From Anaerolineae bacterium (GTDB taxonomy: Bacteria; Chloroflexota; Anaerolineae; 4572-78; J111), in contig JAGRBZ010000023.1 in assembly GCA_020433805.1 (NCBI GenBank), positions 1-39,821 of the forward strand: DNA of 39,821 nucleotides, given 5' to 3'. Positions 15,896 to 25,776 of this stretch are shown in pieces. The first letter of the stretch is position 1. Every line of letters begins with the position of its first letter. The notes beneath the pieces were generated by a model. The model was not told where the DNA came from and made no database searches. It saw nothing but the letters and a program-made list of their open reading frames with translations. The translations under genes and the position numbers were made by a program.

Positions 15896-17206
15896 TTAAA
15901 AGAAGGTATGAATTAGGTCTTTTTGAGGTTGGTCGACCTCATTTTCTTCAGAGGCCAACGACTCGTACTCATTCCGGAACAATTCCAGGCTGGTGCGTAC
16001 CCCCGGCACTACAAATTCACCAAGCAGACAGAAGCAATTGCCTTCCATCTGGTTGATAATGGTTTCAATAAGCTCAACATCTTGTTTGGTGCCGTAGCCT
16101 TCGCGCAGTTTGCGGTAGACGCTGGTTAACCAGAAGGTACCCTCGCGGCAGGGGCTGCACTTGCCGCAGCTTTCGTGCTTAAAGAACTTCACGTTCTTTT
16201 CAGCTGCCCAGACGGCATTGATAGTTTCATCTAATATAATGAAGGAAGCCGAACCAAGCATCCCCCCGGCCGCGGCCATCGATTCATAATCCATCGGCGT
16301 GTCGATTTTATCAGCGCCCATATTGCTGGAGGAAGCTCCGGCGGGCAGAATAGCTTTCACAGCTTTGCCGTCGATAATGCCACCGCCCAACTCTTCAATC
16401 AAATAGCGGATGGGCGTTCCCAACGGCACTTCATAGTTACCCGGCCTGTTGACCCGCCCACTGAGCGAACAGATTTTTGTACCGGGGCTTTTCTCGGTAC
16501 CAAATTGGCGATACCAATCGGCTCCGTGTAAGACAATAGGAGTTACGTTAGCCAGGGTTTCGACGTTATTGACCACGGTTGGTTTGGCATATAACCCTGC
16601 CACCGCCGGAAACGGCGGTCGGCTACGGGGTTGGCCCATCAACCCTTCCAGACTGTTCAGCAGTGCTGTTTCTTCGCCGCAGATGTAAGCACCGGCTCCC
16701 AGATGGAGATACATATCGCACGAGAAGTCGGTATCGAAAATATTCTTACCCAAGAAACCTTTCTCGTAGGCTTCGTCGATAGCTTCTTGCATACGGCCAT
16801 GGAACAACGTCCAAAATTCGCCGCGCCCGTAGATGTAGCACGTTTCCGCGCCAACGGCGTAGGCGCACAAAATCACCCCCTCGATAAACTGATGGGGGTT
16901 CGATTCCATAATTTCGCGGTCTTTGAAGGTGCCAGGCTCGCTCTCATCGGCGTTGACGACCACATACTTCGGGTTCAAATTCTTGGGGATAAAGCCCCAT
17001 TTCACGCCGGTCGGGAAACCTGCTCCCCCGCGCCCGCGCAGACCGGAGGCTTTGACGACATTGGTTACATCGTCCGGGGTCATCTCTTTGAGGCCCTTTT
17101 CCAGGGCTCTGTAACCATCGTGGGCCAGATAAACATCGATTTTGTGAATGTCTTCGATATCACGATGTCGAAGCAACACATGTTCTTTCAATAGTGGATT
17201 TGCCAC
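15896..17206 (-). CDS. nuoF: NADH-quinone oxidoreductase subunit F (NADH- and FMN-binding)
   Basis: 436-residue flavoprotein subunit that oxidises NADH. The NADH/FMN loop is GLRGRGGAGFPTG (about 55-67), the FMN-binding segment includes NADESEPGTFKDRE, and the N3 [4Fe-4S] cluster site is ESCGKCSPCREG, with the fourth Cys in NCFCLLGE. The start is GTG, supported by AAGGAAG six bases before it. Adjacent to nuoE, with which it forms the dehydrogenase tip. Confidence 0.97.
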   Translation of the reverse strand: MANPLLKEHVLLRHRDIEDIHKIDVYLAHDGYRALEKGLKEMTPDDVTNVVKASGLRGRGGAGFPTGVKWGFIPKNLNPKYVVVNADESEPGTFKDREIMESNPHQFIEGVILCAYAVGAETCYIYGRGEFWTLFHGRMQEAIDEAYEKGFLGKNIFDTDFSCDMYLHLGAGAYICGEETALLNSLEGLMGQPRSRPPFPAVAGLYAKPTVVNNVETLANVTPIVLHGADWYRQFGTEKSPGTKICSLSGRVNRPGNYEVPLGTPIRYLIEELGGGIIDGKAVKAILPAGASSSNMGADKIDTPMDYESMAAAGGMLGSASFIILDETINAVWAAEKNVKFFKHESCGKCSPCREGTFWLTSVYRKLREGYGTKQDVELIETIINQMEGNCFCLLGEFVVPGVRTSLELFRNEYESLASEENEVDQPQKDLIHTFF

Positions 17207-17260
17207 GGGTGTCTTCCTTTGATGTCTAAACGAATATCTAAGGGTAATCGCCGGTCAGCA

Positions 17261-17761
17261 CTAAGCGCCGTTGTTTGACGCCTGCGCCCGCAGTCCGGCG
17301 ACAACTTCGTCGATTTGCTCGTCGGTCAAACTCTCAAAAAACTCAAGATTGATCTGCATACAAGGGGCTTTATCACAAGCGGCGATGCAAACCACTTCCT
17401 CAACCGTAAACAGGTTATCCTCGGTGGTACCGCCTTTTGGTCCCAACCCCATCCGTTCACACAGACGCTTGAAGAAATCTTCGGCTCCGCGCAGCGCACA
17501 GGGCAAATCGGTACAGACTTCCATCATATATTTGCCGACCGGCTCTTTACGAAAAAGCGTATAAAAGCCGATAATCGAGTGAACGTGGGTCGTTTCGATG
17601 CCCAACGCCTCGGCGACAGCTTCGATGTCATCATCATCAAGCCAATTCTTTTCGCGCTGCGCCAGGTAGAGCGCCGGTAAAACAGCCGACAGTTTACGGT
17701 CAGCCGGATACTTCTTTAAAATCTTTTCAAGGTCTTGCTGTTCTTTTTCAGTCCAACCCAT
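17261..17761 (-). CDS. nuoE: NADH-quinone oxidoreductase subunit E ([2Fe-2S])
   Basis: 166-residue thioredoxin-fold subunit carrying cluster N1a. Ligands lie in VCTDLPCAL and in CIAACDKAPC. The typical helical N-terminal part is present (LPALYLAQREKNWL). Its start codon lies two bases from the end of nuoCD. Length and motifs are normal. Confidence 0.96.
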   Translation of the reverse strand: MGWTEKEQQDLEKILKKYPADRKLSAVLPALYLAQREKNWLDDDDIEAVAEALGIETTHVHSIIGFYTLFRKEPVGKYMMEVCTDLPCALRGAEDFFKRLCERMGLGPKGGTTEDNLFTVEEVVCIAACDKAPCMQINLEFFESLTDEQIDEVVAGLRAQASNNGA

Positions 17762-17763
17762 AA

Positions 17764-19545
17764 TTAGCGGTCAACCTCCCCCAGTACGATGTCAATTGAC
17801 CCGATAATCGTGATCAAGTCAGAGATAAAACCACCACGCGCCATGGTGTTGGTTGCTTGCAAATTAACAAATGATGGGCCTCGAACGCGCAGTCGGTAAG
17901 GATTGGCGGTACCGTCGCTAATCAGGCCAAAGCCAAGCCAGCCTTTCGGATTTTCACCAATAAAATAGACCTGCCCTTCCGGCGGGCGATAGCCCTCGGT
18001 GACCAGCTTAAAGTGATGAATGAGCGACTCCATACTGGTTGAAATCTCATGGCGAGGCGGCAAAGCCACTTTGCGATCGGCCGTACGATACGGACCGGGC
18101 TTAATCTGGTTCATCGCCTGTTCGATGATGCGCATGCTCTGTTGCAGTTCTTCCATCCGCACCGTGTAACGCGCATAAGAGTCGGCTTCGGTGGATGTTG
18201 GCACTTCAAAATCAAGCTGATCATATACACAGTAAGGGCGCACTTTCCGCAAATCGAGCGGAACGCCGGCGGCACGGAGCAGCGGCCCGGTTATGCCCAA
18301 AGCAATCGCTTCCTCCGCTTTCAAGATACCGATGCCTTTGAGACGGCTCAACCAGAGCGGGTTTTTGGTCAGCATTACGTGATAATCGTGGTAGTAGCCA
18401 GAAAACTCTTTCAAAAAGGCCCGAACCGCATCCATAAATGCGCCGGGCAGGGGCCAGCGTAAACCACCCACACTAAAATAGCTGGTGGTCATCCGTGCGC
18501 CACAGACCATTTCAAAAATATCGAGAATACGTTCACGCATCATGAAGCAATACAACGGCGCTGCGTGAGGCGTTCCGCCAACGTCCATCGCGTGGGTACC
18601 CAGCCAGATCATATGGCTAGCAATCCGCTGTAACTCACACAAAATCACGCGAACATACTGGACATGTTCGGGAATCTCAACATCCATTAATTTCTCAACC
18701 GCCATCACGTAGGCCAGATTGTTGTTCATCGGCGAAACATAATCCATGCGGTCGCAATAAGGGATGAACTTTTCATAGCGTTTGTTCTCGCCGGTTTTCT
18801 CAAAACCAGAGTGCAGATAGCCCAACTCCGGCGTAACCCGCACAACTTTTTCGCCGTCCAACTCCGTAGCCAGGCGCAGCACGCCGTGCGTGGCTGGGTG
18901 GTGCGGACCGAGGTTCAGCACCATGTGGCCGTCGGTATCCATTTCCTCCGGCAGTTCGGTCTCAAACGAGGGACCGGCCATAATCTGCTTGCCCAGGTGA
19001 GCAAAACGCGGGTTATTCCGATCTTTCTCAAAATAAACCGGCTCCCCACCCAAGGGGTAATCCTTACGCAGAGGGTGACCAACCCAGTTATCAGGCATCA
19101 TAATACGCTGCAGCCAGGGGTGGTTTTCAAACTCGATCCCCATCAAGTCGTACGTTTCCCGTTCGAGCCAGTTAGCCGTGGGCCAGATGTCCGTCACCGA
19201 GGCTACTTTGGGCAGCGGCTCGCCAAACTTGCCGGAGCCACCGTTACCGTTACGGGCAGGGTCGACCAAATCGACGATCAAGCGTACAAATTTATTTTTA
19301 GAAATGGAGTAAAGTTCGTAATTGACAGCAAAACGGGGCGATGATTGACCTAACTTCAGACGGTCAGTACCATAAATATCAACCAGCAGATCGTATTGCG
19401 TATCTTCATCATCTTTCAGAAAAGAAGCGACATCGCGTACGTGTTCGGCATTAATAAAAAGGGTCGTATCGCCTCTAAATTCTGAGTGATCTTTTAATGC
19501 TGAAGGAACCTTCGCATTGAGTTTTTCAATAAGTTTTTCGGTCAT
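17764..19545 (-). CDS. nuoCD: Fused NADH-quinone oxidoreductase subunit C/D
   Basis: 593-residue fusion of the 30-kDa (NuoC, about 1-190) and 49-kDa (NuoD, about 205-593) subunits. The C part ends with the signature [20 protein letters not shown] and [10 protein letters not shown]. The D part starts with [18 protein letters not shown], carries the quinone-pocket residues of the hydrogenase-like fold, and ends with the family's ...[10 protein letters not shown] fusion is known in several bacterial groups, including Escherichia coli. The linker is short and acidic ([11 protein letters not shown]). It sits between nuoB and nuoE. Confidence 0.97.
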   Translation of the reverse strand: MTEKLIEKLNAKVPSALKDHSEFRGDTTLFINAEHVRDVASFLKDDEDTQYDLLVDIYGTDRLKLGQSSPRFAVNYELYSISKNKFVRLIVDLVDPARNGNGGSGKFGEPLPKVASVTDIWPTANWLERETYDLMGIEFENHPWLQRIMMPDNWVGHPLRKDYPLGGEPVYFEKDRNNPRFAHLGKQIMAGPSFETELPEEMDTDGHMVLNLGPHHPATHGVLRLATELDGEKVVRVTPELGYLHSGFEKTGENKRYEKFIPYCDRMDYVSPMNNNLAYVMAVEKLMDVEIPEHVQYVRVILCELQRIASHMIWLGTHAMDVGGTPHAAPLYCFMMRERILDIFEMVCGARMTTSYFSVGGLRWPLPGAFMDAVRAFLKEFSGYYHDYHVMLTKNPLWLSRLKGIGILKAEEAIALGITGPLLRAAGVPLDLRKVRPYCVYDQLDFEVPTSTEADSYARYTVRMEELQQSMRIIEQAMNQIKPGPYRTADRKVALPPRHEISTSMESLIHHFKLVTEGYRPPEGQVYFIGENPKGWLGFGLISDGTANPYRLRVRGPSFVNLQATNTMARGGFISDLITIIGSIDIVLGEVDR

Positions 19546-19613
19546 CAGGTCTTTCTCAAAATCAAATTAACCCTACACTTTCAAAGTTAGGTATTGTGGC
19601 TTACCAAAGCCCC

Positions 19614-20144
19614 CTATTCTCGAACACCAAGCTTTTCTTCAGCTTTAATTTTTTCACGAAGCTTTTCAAGCGCGTAAAAAAGCGCTTCCGGTCGAGGCGG
19701 GCAACCGGGTACATAGACATCAACCGGCAGCATTTTATCAACCCCTTGAATGATGGCGTAATTATTGAAGGGACCACCACATGAAGCGCAGTCACCCATC
19801 GCCACAACCCATTTGGGATCCGACATTTGATCGTAAATCCGTTTAATGACCGGAGCCATCTTATTCGACACCCGGCCCGAAACAATCAAAAGATCCGCCT
19901 GACGCGGCGAAGCCCGAAACACTTCCGATCCAAAACGGGCAATATCAAAACGGGACGCAGCAGCGCTAATCTGCTCGATAGCGCAGCAGGCCAACCCAAA
20001 GGTCAGCGGCCAAACCGAGTTGGCTCGTCCCCAGTTAACTAACTCTTCTAATTTAGCTAATGCGAAACCTGCACTCCCATCTTTAGCATGCGCCTGGGTA
20101 CCACCTAACGCGCCGCCTTGCGGAGCACCAACAGCTACTCCCAT
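19614..20144 (-). CDS. nuoB: NADH-quinone oxidoreductase subunit B
   Basis: Complex I subunit holding terminal cluster N2 beside the quinone site. Ligands: the tandem Cys pair in GLACCAIEQ, the Cys in GDCASCGG and the Cys in VPGCPPRPE. An earlier in-frame ATG exists at 20165, but the Shine-Dalgarno AAGGAG lies inside that extension, seven bases before the ATG at 20144, so I choose 20144 (176 residues). It overlaps the end of nuoA by 10 bases, which suggests coupled translation. Confidence 0.97.
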   Translation of the reverse strand: MGVAVGAPQGGALGGTQAHAKDGSAGFALAKLEELVNWGRANSVWPLTFGLACCAIEQISAAASRFDIARFGSEVFRASPRQADLLIVSGRVSNKMAPVIKRIYDQMSDPKWVVAMGDCASCGGPFNNYAIIQGVDKMLPVDVYVPGCPPRPEALFYALEKLREKIKAEEKLGVRE

Positions 20145-20491
20145 TCGAGTACTCCTTTCTTCCATACATACACAAAACTCTCAATTAACAGCAGTGTAAA
20201 AATACCCACTTGAACCAGTCCAAACCATTTCAAATCCCAAAAAACCACGGCCCACGGATAGAGAAAGAGCACTTCAATATCAAATATAATGAAGAGCATT
20301 GCAACAATGTAATACTGAATGGGTACCCGTCGGCGCGCGTCACCATAGGCCAACTTACCTGATTCAACAACTTCCGACTTGGCCTTATTGGGCAAACGTG
20401 GCCCCAAAAAATGAGGCAAAGCCAAAGAAACGCCGGCCAATATGGTTGCAATAACGAACAGGATTAATATGGGGATATAATCAAGTGGCAA
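20135..20491 (-). CDS. nuoA: NADH-quinone oxidoreductase subunit A
   Basis: 118-residue, three-helix membrane subunit; first gene of the nuo operon. Signatures: YESG-like [21 protein letters not shown] and [15 protein letters not shown]. The start appears to be TTG, preceded by AGGAG at eight bases; there is no nearby ATG. A near-consensus promoter lies 67-95 bp upstream. Confidence 0.96.
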   Translation of the reverse strand: MPLDYIPILILFVIATILAGVSLALPHFLGPRLPNKAKSEVVESGKLAYGDARRRVPIQYYIVAMLFIIFDIEVLFLYPWAVVFWDLKWFGLVQVGIFTLLLIESFVYVWKKGVLEWE

Positions 20492-20557
20492 GATTACGTC
20501 TCCTAAAGTGAATTATTATCAAGGATTTTATAAAAATTAAAGGGGCAACGGTCGTGT

Positions 20558-20586
20558 ATTTTATCACAAACCTATTACGGTGTCAA
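20558..20586 (-). promoter_or_regulatory. nuo operon promoter
   Basis: Minus-strand -35 TTGACA (20581-20586) and -10 TAAAAT (20558-20563) with an ideal 17-bp spacer. Transcription would begin near 20551, giving a leader of about 60 bases to the nuoA start. No operator-like palindrome is evident in the spacer. Confidence 0.8.
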
Positions 20587-21035
20587 AGAAATTTTTAACC
20601 GACGTTATAAAAATCTTGACTATTTTTTACCAGGTCAATGAGCAAAAGTTTTACCAAAACAGCAGCAGAGGCTTACACGGCCAGTTTGTAGTAAGATCTA
20701 TGTTTCTCTACATGGTAACAAGCAGTGCAGTAAAGTTGAGCCGATTTATTTTTAATTCAAACACCCATTATTTTAGTGTACCAGAGTGTTGTGAGCATTG
20801 TTGTCTATTAGATACATAAAATCGACCAGTATTACCATATTACGGCTCATTTCCATAATACGCAAACTCTACCATGTAGCGTGACACCAACCCTTCACTT
20901 TGTCAAAAAGCCCCAAGATGAAGACCCTTTTTTCTATCTATTGCAACTATGAAGCCATAGTTACGCTAAAACAAAAAACATGTACTTTTGGGCAAGGACA
21001 AAGTACTTTTGCCTCTATATTCTCCTGTCGTTATC

Positions 21036-21044
21036 TGTTATAAT
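21036..21044 (+). promoter_or_regulatory. Extended -10 element of the lipoprotein gene
   Basis: TGTTATAAT: a perfect -10 (21039-21044) with the TG extension that can substitute for a -35 box. No good -35 hexamer is found 16-18 bp upstream. The start codon of the next gene is 55 bp further on. Confidence 0.55.
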
Positions 21045-21099
21045 TAATTTTGTATGTCTACAATAAACTTGGTGCTAGCATAGATAGGAGACCAGAATA

Positions 21100-22158
21100 A
21101 TGAAAAATTTCCGGTATCAAACATTTTCGTCGACAAGAATAAATAGGCTCATCCTCTTTATCCTTGGAACAATAAGCCTTGGTTTAGCAGGATGTCTTAA
21201 CGTCCAGTCGAACATAGCTCTCCATGGCAACGGACAATGGAATGGTAACGCAGCTATTCAGATTTCTTCAGAGTTCATGGAAATGATGGAAGACGAGTCG
21301 GCCGAGACATCGATGGATACTGAAGGGCTAGACGACTTTATTCAACAAGCTGAGGCAGCAGCCGACCGTGATGATTTAAACGTGACGTTTGAACAAATTG
21401 AGGGCGAGGACGGATCGCTCAACTATCTCATGCAGGCTGATGGGCAAAACTTAGAGACGCTAAACGAAACCTTTTTCGAAGGCGAGGCCGATATTTCCGT
21501 CAACGAAGTCAACGGACGACGCGAAATCACCATTCGCGCCGATATGTCCGATGAAAATGATGGTGAAGAACCGCCGACCGCCGAAGAGTTGGAAATGATG
21601 AAATCCTTCGGCATCGGCTTTACCTTTAGAATCAGCGGTGGGGAAATCATTAGCAGCAATGCCACCCGCGTTGAAGGCAGTACGGCTATCTGGGAATTTC
21701 CGTCCATCATCGAAGTCACGCTCACCGAAGCACCTACCTTCGCACCCGAAACCTTGGCCCTTCAAGAAGCGCCCTCCGGAGAATTTTCTTTAAGCGCCCT
21801 GGAAGCGCTGGCCGAAGATATGGAAACGATGGAGTTCGATCAATCGACCGAAGCTAGCCGTTCGCAAAGCCTGGATACCCTTGAGGTAGAGACAGAGACT
21901 TCGACAGAAATCATGGAACCTACTCAGGAAACTCCTGTTGACGATCAAGCCACAACCGCGGACGCTCCAACAGACCAAACAGACACGCCGATGACGATGA
22001 CAGAAGAAAACGACTCTAGCCCGGTGATTGCTCAAAGCTTGCCAGCTTCCGGTGCAACTTTAGCGCAACAAACACCGCTTGCTGTTCTTGTTTTATCCGC
22101 TCTAACCCTGATGACTTTGAGCTTTGGCGCTACTACAGCCCTCTTAAAGAAAGAATAA
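21100..22158 (+). CDS. Secreted lipoprotein with C-terminal LPxTG-like sorting signal
   Basis: 352-residue exported protein of unknown family. The N-terminus is a lipoprotein signal: basic start, hydrophobic 17-31, lipobox LAGC with lipidated Cys32. The mature part begins with a beta-rich segment (GNGQWNGNAAIQIS) and is very acidic. Residues 240-310 are Thr/Glu/Asp-rich low complexity, typical of an extracellular spacer. The C-terminus reads LPASG, then a hydrophobic helix and KKE, like a sortase substrate. Having both signals is odd, because either alone would anchor the protein. ATG start with GGAG ten bases upstream. The next gene is another lipoprotein. Function unknown. Confidence 0.8.
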   Translation: MKNFRYQTFSSTRINRLILFILGTISLGLAGCLNVQSNIALHGNGQWNGNAAIQISSEFMEMMEDESAETSMDTEGLDDFIQQAEAAADRDDLNVTFEQIEGEDGSLNYLMQADGQNLETLNETFFEGEADISVNEVNGRREITIRADMSDENDGEEPPTAEELEMMKSFGIGFTFRISGGEIISSNATRVEGSTAIWEFPSIIEVTLTEAPTFAPETLALQEAPSGEFSLSALEALAEDMETMEFDQSTEASRSQSLDTLEVETETSTEIMEPTQETPVDDQATTADAPTDQTDTPMTMTEENDSSPVIAQSLPASGATLAQQTPLAVLVLSALTLMTLSFGATTALLKKE

Positions 22159-22185
22159 TTTTCAGCAACGGTAAATCAACTTCAT

Positions 22186-22287
22186 AATTTCAGCAGATCA
22201 AAATTTGAGAAGTGAGGCATCCTCAGATGCCGAACACAGCCGCATCTGAGGATGCTGGCTCCTCGAAAATTGGATCCACTGAATTTG
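22186..22287. repeat. Palindromic repeat, copy A (MITE/REP-like)
   Basis: Perfect 14-bp inverted repeat GCATCCTCAGATGC (22217-22230) with its complement at 22242-22255, 11-nt loop. Weaker inverted similarity extends outwards to about 22186 and 22287 (AATTTCAGCAGATC against the complement of GGATCCACTGAATTT), making a palindrome of about 100 bp. A diverged second copy is at 32375-32480. It lies between two plus-strand genes and codes for nothing visible. Confidence 0.65.
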
Positions 22288-22369
22288 CTTACGCCTTGAG
22301 TTTCCGTACTATCTCCATAGTAAAACTGACCTATTCTTTCGGCGATTCAATAAAACCGACCATTTCTTA

Positions 22370-22414
22370 AAAATTAGGTGATGATCACATTTGATGTGAT
22401 CGTCACCTAATTTT
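22370..22414. promoter_or_regulatory. Large near-perfect hairpin just upstream of the metallopeptidase gene
   Basis: Arms 22370-22390 and 22394-22414, 21 bp each with one mismatch and a three-base loop (TTG). The ends are AAAATT/AATTTT, so it could act as a bidirectional terminator for the upstream lipoprotein gene. It ends only 20 bp before the next ATG, which leaves no room for an ordinary promoter between them; a palindromic operator or an RNA-level control element is also possible. Confidence 0.55.
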
Positions 22415-22434
22415 GACCTCAGTACCCATTCGTT

Positions 22435-24066
22435 ATGATCTTTAGACCACAAATTATTCTTAGTCTTATTCTTTTTATGCTGGGATGCACTTCTCTCCCT
22501 TCGCTGACGCAGTTGACGGGGCCATCACCAACCGCTACGCCACCGCTTTCGTTCGCAACACCTACGGTAACAGCAGAGGTCGTGCCGACACTACAGCCAT
22601 CCCCAACTATCACACTCTCCCCTCAAATCACCTCTACCTCTCCTGCGCCCCAGGTCGAGTTGCTTGATCTGTCTCTCTATCGCCAAGCCATGCGACCTCA
22701 ATTTGTTGACGATGTGGAGCAGATCGCTGCAACGGGAGCAAGCCGCTATTATATTGAAGCAACCCTTAATTTTGGAGCACCAAACAGCAATAATCAACCC
22801 AAAATTATCGGCTCAGAACAAATTCACTACACGAATAAAGAAAGCGTACCGCTTAATGAGATTGTCTTTCGGCTTTATCCAAACCTACCCGGCTACGGCG
22901 GACAAATGGAAATCGATGCAATAACGATTGATGAGCAAACCGTTAAACCGACGCTGGAGGTCGGCAACGCCATCTTGCGTGTACCATTACCTACCTCGCT
23001 GCCGCCGGGAGAAGCCATCGACATCAATGTATCTTTTGAAGCAACCATACCTACGCAAACAGACGAGGGTTACAACATCTTTTCGTATACCGAAGGAACG
23101 GCTGCCTTAGCCGGTTTCTACCCGGCGATTGCCGTTTATGATGATGAAGGTTGGGATAGAGAAATTCCCCCAACGTATGGCGATGCCACTTATTTAGACA
23201 TCGCTCTCTATCAGGTTCATCTAACCGTCCCCACCGCGATGACGGTCGCCGCTTCGGGCAGCTTGATCGAAAGCCAAGATAACAGTGATGGGACAAAGAC
23301 TCTCACCTTGGCCACCGGCCCGATGCGTGATTTCTATATCGCTATGGCTGAAGATTTTCAGGTCGCCAGCCAGGTTGTCGATGGCATTACGGTCAACAGC
23401 TACTTCCCTCCGGACCTGGCAGAAGGCGGGCAAGCGGCGCTGCGCTACGCTGTCGATGCCTTAGCCCTGTTCAATCAGCGATTTGGGCCTTACCCTTACG
23501 CCGAGTTTGACGTAGTCGCTACCCCAACTACAGCCGGTGGCGTTGAGTATCCCGGCATCGTGGTTATCGCCGAAGGGTTGTATGGTCAGCAGGGCGGCTT
23601 TTTCGAACACGCTACCGTCCACGAAGTAGCCCATCAATGGTGGTATGGCCTGGTAGGTAATGATCAAATCGATGCGCCGTGGCTAGACGAGTCGCTAACC
23701 AATTACAGCGCGGCTCTCTACTGGGAAGAGGTTCACGGAACGGAAATCGGAGCCCAAGTGATCGACAGCTTTTTTGAAGAGCCATATGAAGCCGCCCGGG
23801 AAAATGGAGGGGATCGTGCTATCACCGGCTCGGTTTCAGAATATACGGAAGCCCAATATGGTGCCATCATTTACGGTAAAGGGCCACTGTTTTTTAATGC
23901 CTTGCGCCAAGAATTGGGGGACGAACTCTATTTTGAGATTATGCAAACGTATCTGGCCCGCTATAAATACAAAAACGCAACCCAGCAGAACCTCATCGAA
24001 ACGCTCGAACAAACCTCCGATCAAAATATAGCGTCGCTACTTGAAACCTGGTTAGAGACCCGTTAA
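22435..24066 (+). CDS. M1-family (gluzincin) metallopeptidase, lipoprotein
   Basis: 543-residue exported zinc aminopeptidase-like protein. The signal peptide ends in a lipobox MLGC (Cys18 near), so it should be anchored outside the cytoplasmic membrane; a Pro/Thr-rich spacer follows (about 25-75). Zinc site: HEVAHQWW at 396-403 with third ligand Glu419 in WLDESLTNY, the HExxH-x18-E pattern of the family. The substrate-amine motif is GGVEYPG, a variant of GxMEN seen in bacterial M1-like proteins. A C-terminal helical part (about 480-543) is short, so this is the compact type lacking the large ERAP-like domain. No clear Shine-Dalgarno; the start is preceded by a large hairpin. Confidence 0.9.
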   Translation: MIFRPQIILSLILFMLGCTSLPSLTQLTGPSPTATPPLSFATPTVTAEVVPTLQPSPTITLSPQITSTSPAPQVELLDLSLYRQAMRPQFVDDVEQIAATGASRYYIEATLNFGAPNSNNQPKIIGSEQIHYTNKESVPLNEIVFRLYPNLPGYGGQMEIDAITIDEQTVKPTLEVGNAILRVPLPTSLPPGEAIDINVSFEATIPTQTDEGYNIFSYTEGTAALAGFYPAIAVYDDEGWDREIPPTYGDATYLDIALYQVHLTVPTAMTVAASGSLIESQDNSDGTKTLTLATGPMRDFYIAMAEDFQVASQVVDGITVNSYFPPDLAEGGQAALRYAVDALALFNQRFGPYPYAEFDVVATPTTAGGVEYPGIVVIAEGLYGQQGGFFEHATVHEVAHQWWYGLVGNDQIDAPWLDESLTNYSAALYWEEVHGTEIGAQVIDSFFEEPYEAARENGGDRAITGSVSEYTEAQYGAIIYGKGPLFFNALRQELGDELYFEIMQTYLARYKYKNATQQNLIETLEQTSDQNIASLLETWLETR

Positions 24067-24300
24067 AATGAAGGAGTGGGGATGACAGGCAAATTGGCCT
24101 ATAGGCTCTGAGAAATTTTATGTTATAATGGAAACCGTTACTCGTTTCCCAGACCGAAATACGATCCCCAAGCACATTAAAAATCAAATTGCCGGTTGAA
24201 CCGCTCAAAATATCTTCCTATTTGATTTGATCACTTGCTGTTCAACACGACTTCACTATCTATTCATCACAACCCATACATATCACCAGGAGTAAACCCA

Positions 24301-25776
24301 ATGGCTACTTTATCATCCTTGAAACGCGTTAAAAAAGTAACACCGTCACCTGAATCATCGCCTTCAACACCACCTCAAGTTCAGAAAGAACCAACAGCAC
24401 CGGCACCGGAAGTCAATGGCAATGGACTTTTTATTCCTCTTGAAGATGAACCATCCGGTACACCTACACAGCGGGGTTTTATTAGCGACGGACGCTCCGA
24501 ACGCATGCGACTGCAACTCTGGCTGGCCGATAATATTCGCAAATCTATGGCCCCCGATCTGCCAATTGACCTCCCTTTTGAGCGTACGCCCGAACGAGAA
24601 CAGGTAGCGCATCAGCGCATTCAACAAGTTATCGAACGAAAAAATGTTAAGATCCCGTCCGACATCTCAACCGAGCAATTTTATGACAATGTGTGTGATG
24701 AAATTTTTGGCTTTGGGCCATTAGAACCACTTATTAGAAACTCGGATATCTCAGAAATTATGGTTAACGGCCCCTATATCATCTTTATTGAACAAAAGGG
24801 GCGGCTGGCCGAAAGCGGTCATAAATTTTTAGATGACGATCACGTCGAGCGCATCGTGAAACGCATCGTCAAACCGTTGGGCCGAGCAGCCGACCCCGAA
24901 AACCCACTTATCGACGCCCGATTACCGGACGGTTCGCGGGTCAATTCAGTTATTCGGCCATGCGCTATCGACGGCCCCAACTTGACCATCCGCAAATTTT
25001 CTAAGGACAAATTAGGGATCGAGGACCTGATCAAGTTTGGCTCGTTGACCCCTCATATGGCCGATTTTCTAAAGGCTTGCGTCGTTTCTCGGCTTAATAT
25101 TATCGTATCCGGTGGTACCGGTTCTGGTAAAACAACGCTAATTAATGTATTATCAAGCTTCATTCCTGAACACGAGCGGACGGTGACCATCGAAGACGCC
25201 GCCGAGCTGCAATTCAAACAGCGTAATGTTGTTCGGCTTGAAACTAAAAAACCAACGGCCCAAAGCCCTGGTGTCGTTACTATTCGCGATTGTGTTATCA
25301 ACGCCCTCCGTATGCGACCCGAGCGCATCGTTGTGGGCGAATGTCGGGGCGGTGAAACGCTAGACATGCTCCAGGCGATGAACACCGGCCACGATGGGAG
25401 TATGACCACCGTCCACTCAAACGACCCACGCGCCTGTTTTGATCGGCTTGAGTCGTTGGTCTTAATGGCCGGAGTGGATTTTCCAATCCACGTCGTTCGC
25501 AAGCAAATCGCTTCGTCCGTAGATCTTATTGTGCAAGCATCCCGTTTGCGAGACGGTTCGCGTAAAATTACGCATATCACCGAAATTCAAGGCGTTGAAG
25601 GCGAAAACGCCATTTTACAAAATATATTTACATTTAACGATAAAGGAGACGACGCCAACGGCAAAGTTGTAGGCCAGCATGAACCTGGAGGTATTCGCCC
25701 CCGATGCGAGCCACGACTGAAACAAAACGGCTTTTCGTTTCCACCAACCATGTTTTTAAAGAACGACTCATTATAA
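24301..25776 (+). CDS. CpaF/TadA-type secretion ATPase (orphan)
   Basis: Type II/IV secretion-superfamily ATPase of the CpaF/TadA group, about 491 residues from the ATG at 24301, which has AGGAG seven to eight bases upstream; the open frame extends 66 bases further but without such a signal. Walker A GGTGSGKTT begins near residue 271; the Asp box (TIEDAAELQF), Walker B (RPERIVVGECRGGE) and His box (GHDGSMTTVHSND) follow. The first 60 residues are a Pro/Ser/Thr-rich tail. Such ATPases power Flp/Tad pilus assembly with TadB, TadC and a prepilin, but none of these is next to it here; a histidine kinase gene follows. Partners must be elsewhere, or the ATPase has another role. Confidence 0.92.
   Translation: MATLSSLKRVKKVTPSPESSPSTPPQVQKEPTAPAPEVNGNGLFIPLEDEPSGTPTQRGFISDGRSERMRLQLWLADNIRKSMAPDLPIDLPFERTPEREQVAHQRIQQVIERKNVKIPSDISTEQFYDNVCDEIFGFGPLEPLIRNSDISEIMVNGPYIIFIEQKGRLAESGHKFLDDDHVERIVKRIVKPLGRAADPENPLIDARLPDGSRVNSVIRPCAIDGPNLTIRKFSKDKLGIEDLIKFGSLTPHMADFLKACVVSRLNIIVSGGTGSGKTTLINVLSSFIPEHERTVTIEDAAELQFKQRNVVRLETKKPTAQSPGVVTIRDCVINALRMRPERIVVGECRGGETLDMLQAMNTGHDGSMTTVHSNDPRACFDRLESLVLMAGVDFPIHVVRKQIASSVDLIVQASRLRDGSRKITHITEIQGVEGENAILQNIFTFNDKGDDANGKVVGQHEPGGIRPRCEPRLKQNGFSFPPTMFLKNDSL

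Larger units (their letters stand above)
20492..21099. other. Divergent intergenic region between nuoA and the lipoprotein gene
   Basis: About 600 bp without a gene that I can support. It holds the minus-strand nuo promoter (20558-20586) at one end and an extended -10 for the plus-strand lipoprotein gene (21036-21044) at the other. The middle is AT-rich and featureless to me; an open frame at 20580-20819 has no ribosome binding site and a composition that does not look coding. Confidence 0.6.

Noticed and set aside
17764..19545. NuoC-NuoD fusion as a novelty
   Set aside because: The same fusion is well known in several bacterial groups.
20580..20819. Open frame of 79 codons in the nuoA upstream region
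   Set aside because: It starts inside the nuo promoter, has no ribosome binding site, and its Ser/Phe/Cys-rich composition does not resemble the neighbouring genes.
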